A stretch of DNA of 64,000 nucleotides from Thermodesulfovibrionia bacterium (GTDB lineage Bacteria; Nitrospirota; Thermodesulfovibrionia; UBA6902): the NCBI GenBank assembly GCA_947259645.1, contig CAMYND010000009.1, positions 71,241 through 135,240 on the forward strand, in the 5' to 3' direction. A program made the translations under genes and the position numbers. The stretch's first letter is position 1; each line of letters starts with the position of its first letter. Shown one piece after another: positions 9,724 through 19,454 of this stretch. The notes beneath the pieces are model-generated. The model did not search any database and was not told the origin of the DNA. It saw only the letters and a program-made list of their open reading frames with translations.

Positions 9724-11646
9724 ATGATAAAATATACATTAATACCACTACTGCCGTTCCTGGCGTTTATCATCAATATCCTCCTTGGCCGGAATTTTAT
9801 CCGGGACAAGGCGCACTGGGTGGCTATTCCCGCAGTCTTCGGGTCTTTTGTCCTCGCGGTCTCGGCCTTTATCGACGTGGCAAACGGGCAGGTTATTAAT
9901 ATTGATGTTTACAGCTGGATTGTGTCCGGTGATTTTAACGTCTCATTCGGTTTTCTTATTGATCAGCTCTCAGCCATCATGCTCCTTGTTGTTACCTCGA
10001 TCAGCACGCTGATCTTTATCTATTCTGTTGGATATATGCATGGTGATCCGGGCTACTACCGGTTTTTTGCGTACCTGAGCCTCTTTGTTTTTTCCATGCT
10101 CATTCTTGTTATGGCCAATAATTTCCTCCTTCTCTATTTTGGATGGGAAGCTGTTGGTTTGTGCTCATATTTTCTTATCGGATTCTGGTTTCACAAGAAG
10201 TCTGCCGCAGATGCCGGTAAAAAGGCATTTATTGTAAACCGGTTCGGTGATTTCGGATTTGGCCTCGGTGTGATTCTTATTTTCCTTACCCTTGGCAGTC
10301 TTGACTATATGGAAGTATTTAATAGGGCGGGAGGCATAGCCGGTCAGACCATTAACATCCTGGGAACCGACTTTGACCTTATTACTGTCATCTGCCTTCT
10401 CCTGTTCTGTGGTGCAGTCGGTAAATCAGCGCAGCTGCCGCTCCATGTATGGCTGCCCGATGCAATGGAAGGGCCAACGCCTGTCTCCGCATTGATTCAT
10501 GCCGCAACAATGGTAACAGCAGGTGTGTTCATGGTTGCCCGCACCAGCCCCCTGTTTAACCTCTCAGCAACTGCGATGAACACCGTGGCAGTGGTAGGCG
10601 GGCTTACCGCGATATTTGCCGCCACGATCGCGCTTGTTCAAAATGATATTAAACGGGTTATTGCCTATTCAACGGTAAGCCAGCTGGGGTATATGTTTCT
10701 TGCCCTTGGCGTCGGTGCCTATTCTGCCGGCATCTTTCACCTTTATACCCATGCGTATTTCAAGGCTCTGCTCTTTCTTGGTTCAGGGAGTGTTATTCAC
10801 GCCCTGGGAGATGAGCAGGACATGCGGAACATGGGAGGGCTGAAAAAATTTATGCCCCAGACGTATAAGGTATTCATTATTGCCACATTGAGCATAACGG
10901 GTATTCCCTTTCTGGCAGGTTTTTTCAGTAAGGACGAAATACTCTGGAGAGTTTACCAGCAGGGTGACCTCGGTAAATTTCTCTGGTTCCTCGGCACTGC
11001 TGCGGCGCTCCTGACAGCTTTTTATTCCTGGAGGCTGATCTACATGACATTTCATGGCAAATTCAGGGGGACCGATGAGCAGGAGCACCACCTGCATGAG
11101 TCTCCGCCCGTTATTACGGTGCCGTTATGGTTTCTTGCCGTTGGTGCGGTGGCTGCAGGATGGGTGGGCATTCCGCCAATACTCATGGAACATGGCGACA
11201 GGATCGGGGAGTTTCTCGCACCTGTGCTGGGGCATGCGCAGGGCCATGGTTCTCACGCGGAAGAGTATTTTGTTATTGCGGCATCAATTTTTGTCGCGGT
11301 GGCCGGATGGCTTATAGCTCACAGGATGTACATAAAAAAGCCGGAGATTCCCGCACAACTGGGCGCAAAGTATCAGCCAATTCACAAATTGCTCTACAAC
11401 AAGTACTGGATTGATGAACTGTACAGCAAAGTCTTTGTGCAGCCGACGCTCAAACTGGCTGACAAGGTCATTCTTGGCTTTGATACGATCGTCATAGAGG
11501 GTATTGTCAATGGAATCCCGGCGCTGATAGACAGTTTCAGTCAGGGATTGAGGCGCATTCAGACCGGCCTTATATCGAACTATGGTCTTGTTATGACATT
11601 AGGGGCGCTCTGCATGCTGATCGGCTATATGGTATTTTCCGGTTAA
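9724..11646 (+). CDS. nuoL: NADH-quinone oxidoreductase subunit L
   Basis: QLPLHVWLPDAMEGPTPVSALIHAATMVTAGVFMVAR; start set to ATG 9724 because the TTG at 9697 lies inside a palindromic repeat. Confidence 0.96.
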   Translation: MIKYTLIPLLPFLAFIINILLGRNFIRDKAHWVAIPAVFGSFVLAVSAFIDVANGQVINIDVYSWIVSGDFNVSFGFLIDQLSAIMLLVVTSISTLIFIYSVGYMHGDPGYYRFFAYLSLFVFSMLILVMANNFLLLYFGWEAVGLCSYFLIGFWFHKKSAADAGKKAFIVNRFGDFGFGLGVILIFLTLGSLDYMEVFNRAGGIAGQTINILGTDFDLITVICLLLFCGAVGKSAQLPLHVWLPDAMEGPTPVSALIHAATMVTAGVFMVARTSPLFNLSATAMNTVAVVGGLTAIFAATIALVQNDIKRVIAYSTVSQLGYMFLALGVGAYSAGIFHLYTHAYFKALLFLGSGSVIHALGDEQDMRNMGGLKKFMPQTYKVFIIATLSITGIPFLAGFFSKDEILWRVYQQGDLGKFLWFLGTAAALLTAFYSWRLIYMTFHGKFRGTDEQEHHLHESPPVITVPLWFLAVGAVAAGWVGIPPILMEHGDRIGEFLAPVLGHAQGHGSHAEEYFVIAASIFVAVAGWLIAHRMYIKKPEIPAQLGAKYQPIHKLLYNKYWIDELYSKVFVQPTLKLADKVILGFDTIVIEGIVNGIPALIDSFSQGLRRIQTGLISNYGLVMTLGALCMLIGYMVFSG

Positions 11647-11736
11647 TGTATTGCATGACATGATACATTATCGAACAGAAGAGAAAGGTTAATTTTTGTA
11701 TGAACAGAGTACAGAAAGTTGAATAAAGGTTGAACT

Positions 11737-13287
11737 ATGGATAATGTGATTCTGAACCAGCTTAGTTACCCAATTCTTTCATGGACAGTGTTTCTGCCTG
11801 TTGTCGGTATTTTCGTGCTTTTGTTCCTGAGGAATTCAGGGGCGATCAGGTGGACGGCTCTTGGGTTTACCCTGGTTACCCTTGCTGTGTCCCTGCCGCT
11901 GCTGACAAATTTTGACAAGTCCACGCACAAGATGCAGTTCGTGGAGAAGAGCGAGTGGATACCTTCCTGGGGAATACATTATTTTATCGGGATTGATGGC
12001 ATCAGCATTCTTTTTATTGTATTGACCACACTGCTCAGCGTGCTCTGCGTCCTTGTGTCATGGACCTCTGTACAGGATAGGGTCAAAGAGTTTCATATCG
12101 CCATTCTTGCCGTTGAAACCGGTATGCTCGGTGTCTTTGTGGCCCTGGATTTCTTTCTTTTCTATCTGTTCTGGGAGGCAATGCTGATCCCGATGTTTAT
12201 TTTAATAGGGGTCTTTGGCGGCAAGAACAGGGTCTACGCCTCTATCAAGTTTTTTCTCTACACCCTTGTCGGAAGTCTCCTGATGCTGGTAGGTATTGTG
12301 GTGCTCTATTTTTACGGGGGGAAGACACTCGATATCCTTGCTCTCAGTCAGATTAACTATCCGCTGAAGGTCCAGTACTGGCTTTTTCTCGCCTTTTTCG
12401 CGGCATTCGCGGTAAAGGTCCCCATGTTTCCGGTTCATACGTGGCTTCCTGACGCCCACACAGAGGCCCCTACGGCCGGCAGTGTTATTCTGGCAGGAGT
12501 ACTGATCAAGATGGGCGCATACGGCTTTTTACGATTTTCCATGCCGATGCTGCCGGACGCAACAAAATTTTTTATCGGGCCGGTTCTCATACTGTCTATT
12601 ATTGCTATTATCTATGGCGCGCTTATCTGTTTTGCGCAGAAAGATTTTAAACGGCTCATTGCCTACTCGAGTGTGAGCCATATGGGATTTGTAACGCTCG
12701 GGCTCTTTGCCCTGAACACCCAGGGAGTTGAAGGCGGAATACTCCAGATGCTGAATCACGGCATTATTACCGGCGCCATGTTCCTTATGATCGGGATTAT
12801 TTATGAAAGAACGCACACACGGGTGATTGCTGATTACGGTGGGTTTGCTAAAATCGTGCCGTGGTATGCCGGTTTTTTCATGATTCTTACCTTTGCCTCG
12901 ATAGGGCTTCCGGGCACGAACGGTTTTATCGGGGAGTTTCTCATCATATTCGGTGCATTCAAGGCACAGATGATAATGGGTGTACTTGCCGCTACAGGCA
13001 TTATCCTTGGCGCAGGCTACATGCTGTGGCTCTATCAGAGAATATTTTTTCAGGACCCGAACCCGGATTATGAAGCGAAAGGCGCCCATCCGGTTTCTGA
13101 TCTTAACATGAGAGAAGTCATAACCCTTCTCCCCTTATTTGTGCTTGTGTTCTGGATAGGCTTTTACCCGAACACCTTTCTCGAGTACATGCATGCATCT
13201 GTTGCGCATTTAATTGAACAGGTAAATCAGACCGCGTATGCAGGTCAGGAAAACCTCTTAGTGAAATTTATATCGGAGATCTTTTAA
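11737..13287 (+). CDS. nuoM: NADH-quinone oxidoreductase subunit M
   Basis: FAVKVPMFPVHTWLPDAHTEAPTAGSVILAGVLIKMGAYGFLRF. Confidence 0.97.
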   Translation: MDNVILNQLSYPILSWTVFLPVVGIFVLLFLRNSGAIRWTALGFTLVTLAVSLPLLTNFDKSTHKMQFVEKSEWIPSWGIHYFIGIDGISILFIVLTTLLSVLCVLVSWTSVQDRVKEFHIAILAVETGMLGVFVALDFFLFYLFWEAMLIPMFILIGVFGGKNRVYASIKFFLYTLVGSLLMLVGIVVLYFYGGKTLDILALSQINYPLKVQYWLFLAFFAAFAVKVPMFPVHTWLPDAHTEAPTAGSVILAGVLIKMGAYGFLRFSMPMLPDATKFFIGPVLILSIIAIIYGALICFAQKDFKRLIAYSSVSHMGFVTLGLFALNTQGVEGGILQMLNHGIITGAMFLMIGIIYERTHTRVIADYGGFAKIVPWYAGFFMILTFASIGLPGTNGFIGEFLIIFGAFKAQMIMGVLAATGIILGAGYMLWLYQRIFFQDPNPDYEAKGAHPVSDLNMREVITLLPLFVLVFWIGFYPNTFLEYMHASVAHLIEQVNQTAYAGQENLLVKFISEIF

Positions 13288-14738
13288 TGGACGCTGGAAC
13301 TACTCTCACTATAATGGATATCAGACCATTTGTGCCTGAACTTACCTTGTTATGTGCCGGATTGATCCTTATACTCCTTGATCTCATTGTGAAGAGAAAA
13401 GAGATTGTAGCCGCTGTCGGGGTTGCCGGCACTATTGCCGCACTGTATGCCACCTATAAACTGTTCGGATACGCGCAGCCCCAGTATGCTTTTTTTGATA
13501 TGTTTGTTCTCGATGGGTACTCGAGTTTCTTTAAGTTGATATTTTATCTGAACCTGATACTGACAATCTGCATATCCGTAAAATTCATGGAAATTGAGAA
13601 AGCGTCCTGCGGTGAGTACTATTCATTGTTAATATTCGCCACCTCAGGCATGATGATCATGGCCTCAGCTGCTGACCTGATAGTCCTTTATCTGGGACTG
13701 GAACTGATGGCCCTTTCTACATACATTCTGGCAGGTCTCACCCGGAAACGGCATCGCTCAAATGAAGCTGCCCTGAAATACTTTTTCCTTGGAGCCTTCT
13801 CATCAGGATTTCTGCTTTACGGGATTTCACTGACCTTTGGTCTTACGGGCACGACAAATATTAGAGATATTGCCCACGCGATTTACGCATTAAATGTGAT
13901 GGACAGTCCCATACTGTATCTTGGTATGATCTTTATCGTCGTTGCCTTTGGATTCAAGATTGCGCTGGCCCCTTTTCATATGTGGGCTCCTGATGTCTAT
14001 GAAGGGGCTCCCACATCCATTACTGCTTTCATGTCTGTCGGGCCCAAGGCAGCGGGATTTGCCGTTCTGGGAAGGGTTTTATTCGATGCCTTTGGAGGAA
14101 TGCAGGTCCAGTGGACATCGGTCCTCATTCCCATGGCTGTGCTGACGATGGCACTGGGGAGCATTATTGCCCTTTCCCAGACAAACATAAAGAGGATGCT
14201 TGCCTACAGCTCGATTGCACATGCGGGCTACATGCTTCTCGGAGTTATTGCCGGAACTCCCGAGGGCCTCACGAGTACGGCTAATTATCTGATGATTTAC
14301 ACATTTATGAATATCGGTGCCTTTGCAATTGTGATAATGCTGAGAAGGGAAGGCTTCCGTGGTGAAAATATTGAAGACTTTAAGGGACTCTCAAAGAGCC
14401 ATCCCCTGGCAGCGGCCTTAATGCTGATATTCATGTTCTCCCTCACCGGAATACCGCCTACAGCAGGGTTTGTCGGTAAGTTTTATGTCTTTATGGAGCT
14501 TATTAATTCAGGTTACACCTACCTCGCGGTCATCGCTGTTGTGTTCAGTGCGATATCAGCATTTTTCTATTTAAGAATAGTGATGTATATGTACATGAAA
14601 GACCCCGGGGAAGAGATTGTCATCACCACCTCTCCCTCAATGAGCATCGCCCTTGCGATCACCTGTGTCATGGTCCTGATTTTGGGTGTCTTCCCCTCTT
14701 TTTTACTGAACCTGGTCAGATATTCGATTCTGGGCTAG
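13287..14738 (+). CDS. nuoN: NADH-quinone oxidoreductase subunit N
   Basis: KIALAPFHMWAPDVYEGAPTSITAFMSVGPKAAGFA. Confidence 0.97.
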   Translation: MDAGTTLTIMDIRPFVPELTLLCAGLILILLDLIVKRKEIVAAVGVAGTIAALYATYKLFGYAQPQYAFFDMFVLDGYSSFFKLIFYLNLILTICISVKFMEIEKASCGEYYSLLIFATSGMMIMASAADLIVLYLGLELMALSTYILAGLTRKRHRSNEAALKYFFLGAFSSGFLLYGISLTFGLTGTTNIRDIAHAIYALNVMDSPILYLGMIFIVVAFGFKIALAPFHMWAPDVYEGAPTSITAFMSVGPKAAGFAVLGRVLFDAFGGMQVQWTSVLIPMAVLTMALGSIIALSQTNIKRMLAYSSIAHAGYMLLGVIAGTPEGLTSTANYLMIYTFMNIGAFAIVIMLRREGFRGENIEDFKGLSKSHPLAAALMLIFMFSLTGIPPTAGFVGKFYVFMELINSGYTYLAVIAVVFSAISAFFYLRIVMYMYMKDPGEEIVITTSPSMSIALAITCVMVLILGVFPSFLLNLVRYSILG

Positions 14739-14787
14739 AAGGGAACTGCTCTGACTGTTCTGTCGCTAAAGGGGTTTCCCCATAGAC

Positions 14788-14817
14788 TTGTTTTGGGCCT
14801 GTAGAGTGTTATATAAT
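14788..14817 (+). promoter_or_regulatory. Putative promoter for tRNA-Leu (TTGTTT-N18-TATAAT)
   Basis: Consensus TATAAT at 14812-14817 about 28 nt before the tRNA. Confidence 0.5.
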
Positions 14818-14844
14818 TACTGTCGTTGCATATCCGATACAGAT

Positions 14845-14929
14845 GCCGAAGTGGTGGAACTGGTAGACACGCACGGTTGAGGGCCGTGTGGGGCAACCTA
14901 TGCGGGTTCGAGTCCCGCCTTCGGCACCA
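14845..14929 (+). tRNA. tRNA-Leu (anticodon GAG), CCA encoded
   Basis: Acceptor GCCGAAG/CTTCGGC, anticodon stem CACGG-TTGAGGG-CCGTG, long variable arm, GCGGGTTCGAGTCCCGC T-arm, 3' ACCA. Confidence 0.95.
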
Positions 14930-15529
14930 TTATCTTAACTTCTTAAAATAATTAAATTCACGACCCACATCCCCTTTATCCAAGAATTGGTTGTATACAG
15001 AAAGTAAACAATTTTCGGATTGCTGAGAAATTGCCGGACTGTTTAAGATATCAATACAATTATTGCAAAATGAATATTCTCTATAATCACCTCTTATCAA
15101 GTTTTTATAGCGGGCAGAAAATTCATTTATAAGTTGAAGTTATCAATAAGGTTGATTAAGTCCACATTCAGCAGATCAATCCTTATGATCTTCAATTCAT
15201 GATTAGATCACATATTGACTATGAATACCGCTACGTTAGGCTAATTGCATAGATGATTTTGTAAAATTAGTATTCCTTACACTTTCTGGAAAAGTTTACA
15301 CTGCAGGTATAATTTTGATTTATGAAAATACATTAAGTCAGATAGTTACAGTTTTAGCATGGAATTTGCAAATTATATACTGCCTGCAAATATAACAGGG
15401 GAATACTGTCCAATAATCAGTTCCCATCTGCAATAGAAGACAAATGATGAAAAAAAGAGGACGATACAAAAAGAATAAGGATTTATCGTATTCTCGTTAC
15501 AACCTATTCTTGAATGGAGAGATTTCTGT

Positions 15530-16636
15530 ATGAGATGGTGGATTATTCTGTGGATATGTTTTATTACGGCCGCAATTGCATCTGCCGAGGAGGTGTCCGT
15601 ACTCCCCCCACGAGAGCCAATTACTGAGTCAACAGTCTTGCCGTCCTTGATTTCCGCCTTGCGTATTGAAGGCCCATTATACTTTTGCGAAGAAGAGGTA
15701 CCCTTACATAACCAGGAGGTGCGCGAGCGACTCGAAAAAGAGTTACTTCTTACTTTATGGGACCGGGCCCAGGTTATCCTCTGGATCAAGCGGGCTGGAA
15801 GGTTTATGCCCGTAATTGAAAAAACCTTGAGAGAACAGGGTCTGCCCGATGATTTAAAATACATAACTGTTATTGAAAGTTCCCTGTTAGCCACTGCTAG
15901 ATCCTCAAAGGGAGCAACAGGATACTGGCAGTTTATTAAAGGTACGGGCCGGCGATACGGATTGACCATCAACAGAGACAAGGATGAACGTCGCAATATT
16001 TTTTCTTCCACCAAAGCGGCTAGCCTGTATCTTAAAGATTTGCATGAAATGTTCGGTTCCTGGAGCCTGGCCAGCGCCGCATACAATTATGGTGAAGGCA
16101 GGCTGCGCAAGGCAATGGAAGTCCAGAAAGTGAATGACTATTACCAACTGTATCTTCCCCGAGAAACACAACGTTATCTTTTTAAAATAGTAGCTGCCAA
16201 GATGGTATTATCTGATCCGGGTCGGTATGGGTTTCATGTACAGGAAGATGATCTGTATCCTCCAGTGGAATTTGACAAAGTAACAGTGACTTGTTCCACT
16301 CAAACTCCTCTGCAGCTGGTGGCTAAGGCCGCATCTACCTATTACAAGCAGATAAGGGATCTTAATCCGGAACTACGTAGCCAGCATTTGCCCAAAGGAG
16401 AGCACACCCTTGCTATTCCAAAGGGTTCAGCAGATGAATTTCAGGCTCGCTATACTCAGCTTATCACTGAGTGGGAAGAAGAAAGTCGAATTCGTCTCTA
16501 TACGGTAAAAAAGGGCGACAATCTGTCGTTAATAGCCGACAGGTTTGATGTCTCGCTGGATTCTCTTTTGCGTTGGAATAACGTAAACTCCCGGGGGAAT
16601 ATCTATCCGGGTAAAGAGCTCATAGTGTACCAATAA
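15530..16636 (+). CDS. Membrane-bound lytic murein transglycosylase (MltD-like) with C-terminal LysM
   Basis: Signal peptide; SLT motifs (ESSLLATARSSKGATGYWQF, ASAAYNYGEG); LysM YTVKKGDNLSLIADRFDVSLDSLLRWNN. Confidence 0.88.
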   Translation: MRWWIILWICFITAAIASAEEVSVLPPREPITESTVLPSLISALRIEGPLYFCEEEVPLHNQEVRERLEKELLLTLWDRAQVILWIKRAGRFMPVIEKTLREQGLPDDLKYITVIESSLLATARSSKGATGYWQFIKGTGRRYGLTINRDKDERRNIFSSTKAASLYLKDLHEMFGSWSLASAAYNYGEGRLRKAMEVQKVNDYYQLYLPRETQRYLFKIVAAKMVLSDPGRYGFHVQEDDLYPPVEFDKVTVTCSTQTPLQLVAKAASTYYKQIRDLNPELRSQHLPKGEHTLAIPKGSADEFQARYTQLITEWEEESRIRLYTVKKGDNLSLIADRFDVSLDSLLRWNNVNSRGNIYPGKELIVYQ

Positions 16637-17381
16637 TATACAAACTTCCAATCCAGATATTTTTACAGAAAGAGTATGTAATGAGAATTTTAAAATTTAT
16701 ATTATCATTTATGACTATATCTCTATTTAGTGTCTTTTTTTTGGTGCCATTATTATTGGGAATGATGAGTTTTATGATGGAATAAATCCTCATGAAATAA
16801 TAAAGTAAACATTCATTCAATAACTCCATTTTAAGGGCAGGTATGAGATTCAGATTGTGAAACTTTCCTCAAGTTTTGACGAGCTTTTTTTATTTAAAGA
16901 TGTATAAGGATTCTCTGTATTATCAATAAAATTTAATCAGTCTGGATTCTTATGAACTTCCCCTCATATCAATGAAACAGGGACAGACTTAAATTTGAGG
17001 ACTTTACCGACATATCAATTATTTGCTGAAGGATAGAAATTGAGGATATTCGATTGAAAGTGTTACGGTGGAGGTAACCGGCTGGCATACGGTCTTGCCC
17101 GCGTTAGCGCCGCCGAGATTTTCCATATCCGGTTCACTGATTTGTTGCGCCTGCTTTCTTTAATAGTTCAGATAGATACCTTGAAGCGACTTGTTGTGCA
17201 TTTTTTTACAATTCAATTTTTTGTTTTAGATCTGTAAATTAGTTTGAGGGCATGTAGACGTGCTACATGGTACGCATCCATGACCTTGGCGTTATTTGAA
17301 AAAATTAAGAAGATTAAATGTATTGCAATCTAAAGTAATATAAGTTATCCTAAACGTACAATTGTACAATAGGGTGGAGAT

Positions 17382-17795
17382 GTGAACTTAATAGTAGATA
17401 CCTCAATTATCATCGCAGTAATAACAAACGAAAAGCATAAAAAGCAATTGATCAAGGCAACCAAGGGAACTGATTTAATTGCGCCGTCATCACTTCACTG
17501 GGAAATTGGGAACGCTTTTTCAGCGATGTTTAAGCGAAAAAGAATAAGCATTAAACAGGCGATTGCCGCTCTTGAGGCATATCATCAGATTCCTGTTCGG
17601 TTTAGTGATATTGAATTGGGCATAGCTCTTGAGCTTTCTCACAATTTAAATATTTATGCCTATGATGCATATGTGATTGGATGTGCCTTAAAACATAATG
17701 CTGCTTTGATTTCACTTGATGAAGGATTATTGAAGGCAGCCATGAAAGCTGGAGTAAAAATCAGAAGCACGTCAGAAATTATCATCTGTTCTTGA
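17382..17795 (+). CDS. PIN-domain VapC-like toxin
   Basis: GTG start; LIVDTSIIIAVI, WEIGNAFSAMFKR, YAYDAYVIGCALKHNAALISLDEGL. Confidence 0.85.
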   Translation: MNLIVDTSIIIAVITNEKHKKQLIKATKGTDLIAPSSLHWEIGNAFSAMFKRKRISIKQAIAALEAYHQIPVRFSDIELGIALELSHNLNIYAYDAYVIGCALKHNAALISLDEGLLKAAMKAGVKIRSTSEIIICS

Positions 17796-17961
17796 GCAGG
17801 CGAGAGATCAGGGAGAAGTACTTATCAAACGAAAAGATGGTTCTCTGTTTGTAGTTAAACCTGTTTCCTCAAAGCGGTCACCTCTGGATGTTGCTGGTGT
17901 CAATGTTAATATCAAGTCAGAAGAAATAGTTGATATAATTCGTGAAGTTCGCGAAAGATGA
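17761..17961 (+). pseudogene. Phd/YefM-like antitoxin, out of frame and lacking its own start
   Basis: +1 frame relative to the toxin: SEARQKLSSVLEQARDQGEVLIKRKDGSLFVVKPVSSKRSPLDVAGVNVNIKSEEIVDIIREVRER*; no ATG/GTG/TTG between the upstream TAA and the conserved region. Confidence 0.7.
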
Positions 17962-18064
17962 AAAAAGAGTTGATAACAACAGAGTGCAGTGAATGCAGAC
18001 CAGCGATATCGATTTGGTTTTAGATAACTTTTATTTTTAAAACGGTTTAAGGAGGATAGAAGAT

Positions 18065-18670
18065 ATGAGGACAGAGGAAGCAATAAGTACACGTCGGGCT
18101 GTTAAGCACTATGACCCAAACCATAGCATGACTCCTGAAGAAGTGAACGAACTATTGTCGCTAGCCATTCTTTCTCCTACGGCATTCAACATTCAAAACT
18201 GGCGTTTTGTTGTGGTATCAGATCCTGAGTTACGGAAGCAAATCAGGGAAGTTGCCTGGGATCAAGCGCAGGTGACAGATGCTTCTTTATTCATTGTTCT
18301 ATGTGCGGATATGAAGTCATGGGAGAAGCAGCCAAATCGATACTGGGTCAATGCCCCAAAAGAGGTCCAGGAGTTTATGCTTCCAGCTATCGACAATTAC
18401 TATCGAGGCAAAGAGCAAGTTCAGAGAGATGAGGCTATGAGATCCTGTGGTATAGCAGCACAAACATTAATGCTTGCCGCAAAATCAATGGGCTACGATT
18501 CATGCCCAATGGATGGTTTCGATTTCGAAAAAGTTGCTGAGCTTATTCATCTTCCCGCTGACTATGTAATCGCAATGTTTGTAGCAATTGGTAAGGGTAC
18601 GAAAGAGGCGTGGCCACGACCGGGGCAGCTGGATCTTGATGAATTAATTATCGAAGACAGGTTTGCATAG
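18065..18670 (+). CDS. Nitroreductase family protein
   Basis: STRRAVKHYDPNHSMTPEEVNELLSLAILSPTAFNIQNWRFVVV and a C-terminal GKGTKEAWPRPGQL-type sequence. Confidence 0.88.
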   Translation: MRTEEAISTRRAVKHYDPNHSMTPEEVNELLSLAILSPTAFNIQNWRFVVVSDPELRKQIREVAWDQAQVTDASLFIVLCADMKSWEKQPNRYWVNAPKEVQEFMLPAIDNYYRGKEQVQRDEAMRSCGIAAQTLMLAAKSMGYDSCPMDGFDFEKVAELIHLPADYVIAMFVAIGKGTKEAWPRPGQLDLDELIIEDRFA

Positions 18671-18695
18671 GAACATAACCAGCCAGTGGACGTGA

Positions 18696-18839
18696 ATAAG
18701 TAACACAAAAGGCAATTTCAGCATCAAAGGAAATAAATACCGATTAGTTGTGGTTATTCAGTATGAAGATTCTATTGTTTACATTCGTTTTGTCGGGATA
18801 CAGAGAGAATATGACAGGATTGATGTTGCCACAATTTAA
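18696..18839 (+). pseudogene. C-terminal remnant of a HigB-like toxin
   Basis: Frame reads ISNTKGNFSIKGNKYRLVVVIQYEDSIVYIRFVGIQREYDRIDVATI*, ending 15 nt before the higA-like gene; N-terminal half missing. Confidence 0.7.
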
Positions 18840-18854
18840 TAGGAGGAATTAAAC

Positions 18855-19229
18855 ATGAATATTAAACCAATCAAAACAAAATCAGATTATCAGGCAGCCC
18901 TTAAGGAAATAGAACAGCTTTTAGACTCCAAGCCTAAAACACCACAGTCTGATCGCCTGGAAGTGTTGACGATACTTGTTGAAGCTTATGAAGAAAAACA
19001 TTATAAAATTCCTTTACCAAACCCTGTAGAAGCCATTCTTTATCATATGGAAAGCCATGGTTTAACTCGAAAAGATTTAGTACCATACATTGGAAGCCGT
19101 GCTCGTGTATCTGAAATATTAAATCGAAAACGACCCTTGTCGGTTGATATGATACGGAAGCTTAATCAGGGTCTTGGCATCCCAGAAGAAATATTAATTC
19201 AACCATATGAATGTAAGAAAGCTGCTTGA
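18855..19229 (+). CDS. higA: HigA-like HTH antitoxin
   Basis: MNIKPIKTKSDYQAALKEIEQLLD...RKDLVPYIGSRARVSEILNRKRPLSVDMIRKLNQGLGIP; directly downstream of the HigB remnant. Confidence 0.85.
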   Translation: MNIKPIKTKSDYQAALKEIEQLLDSKPKTPQSDRLEVLTILVEAYEEKHYKIPLPNPVEAILYHMESHGLTRKDLVPYIGSRARVSEILNRKRPLSVDMIRKLNQGLGIPEEILIQPYECKKAA

Positions 19230-19454
19230 TCCTCATCATTACAACGTAATCATATTTAGATCGAAGAAACAAGCTTAGTTTTGCTTCAAAAGCCTGCCCC
19301 CCCCTAAAAGTCCGAAAAAATGCAGAAGGATATATTTATGCAGCAACACATTCATGCATTTATTAAAGGTAGAATGGCAGAATGTAACTCAATATTCTCG
19401 ACATATATTCTCCATACTTACTAAAACTAAACAAAAATAAAGTACAATTACTAT

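Noticed and set aside
12529-13089. 186-aa minus-strand ORF inside nuoM
   Set aside because: Antisense to a strongly conserved complex I gene; low-complexity composition and no family signature.
15373-16086. 237-aa minus-strand ORF antisense to the lytic transglycosylase
   Set aside because: No recognisable domain; the plus-strand frame has clear SLT and LysM motifs, so this is a shadow ORF.
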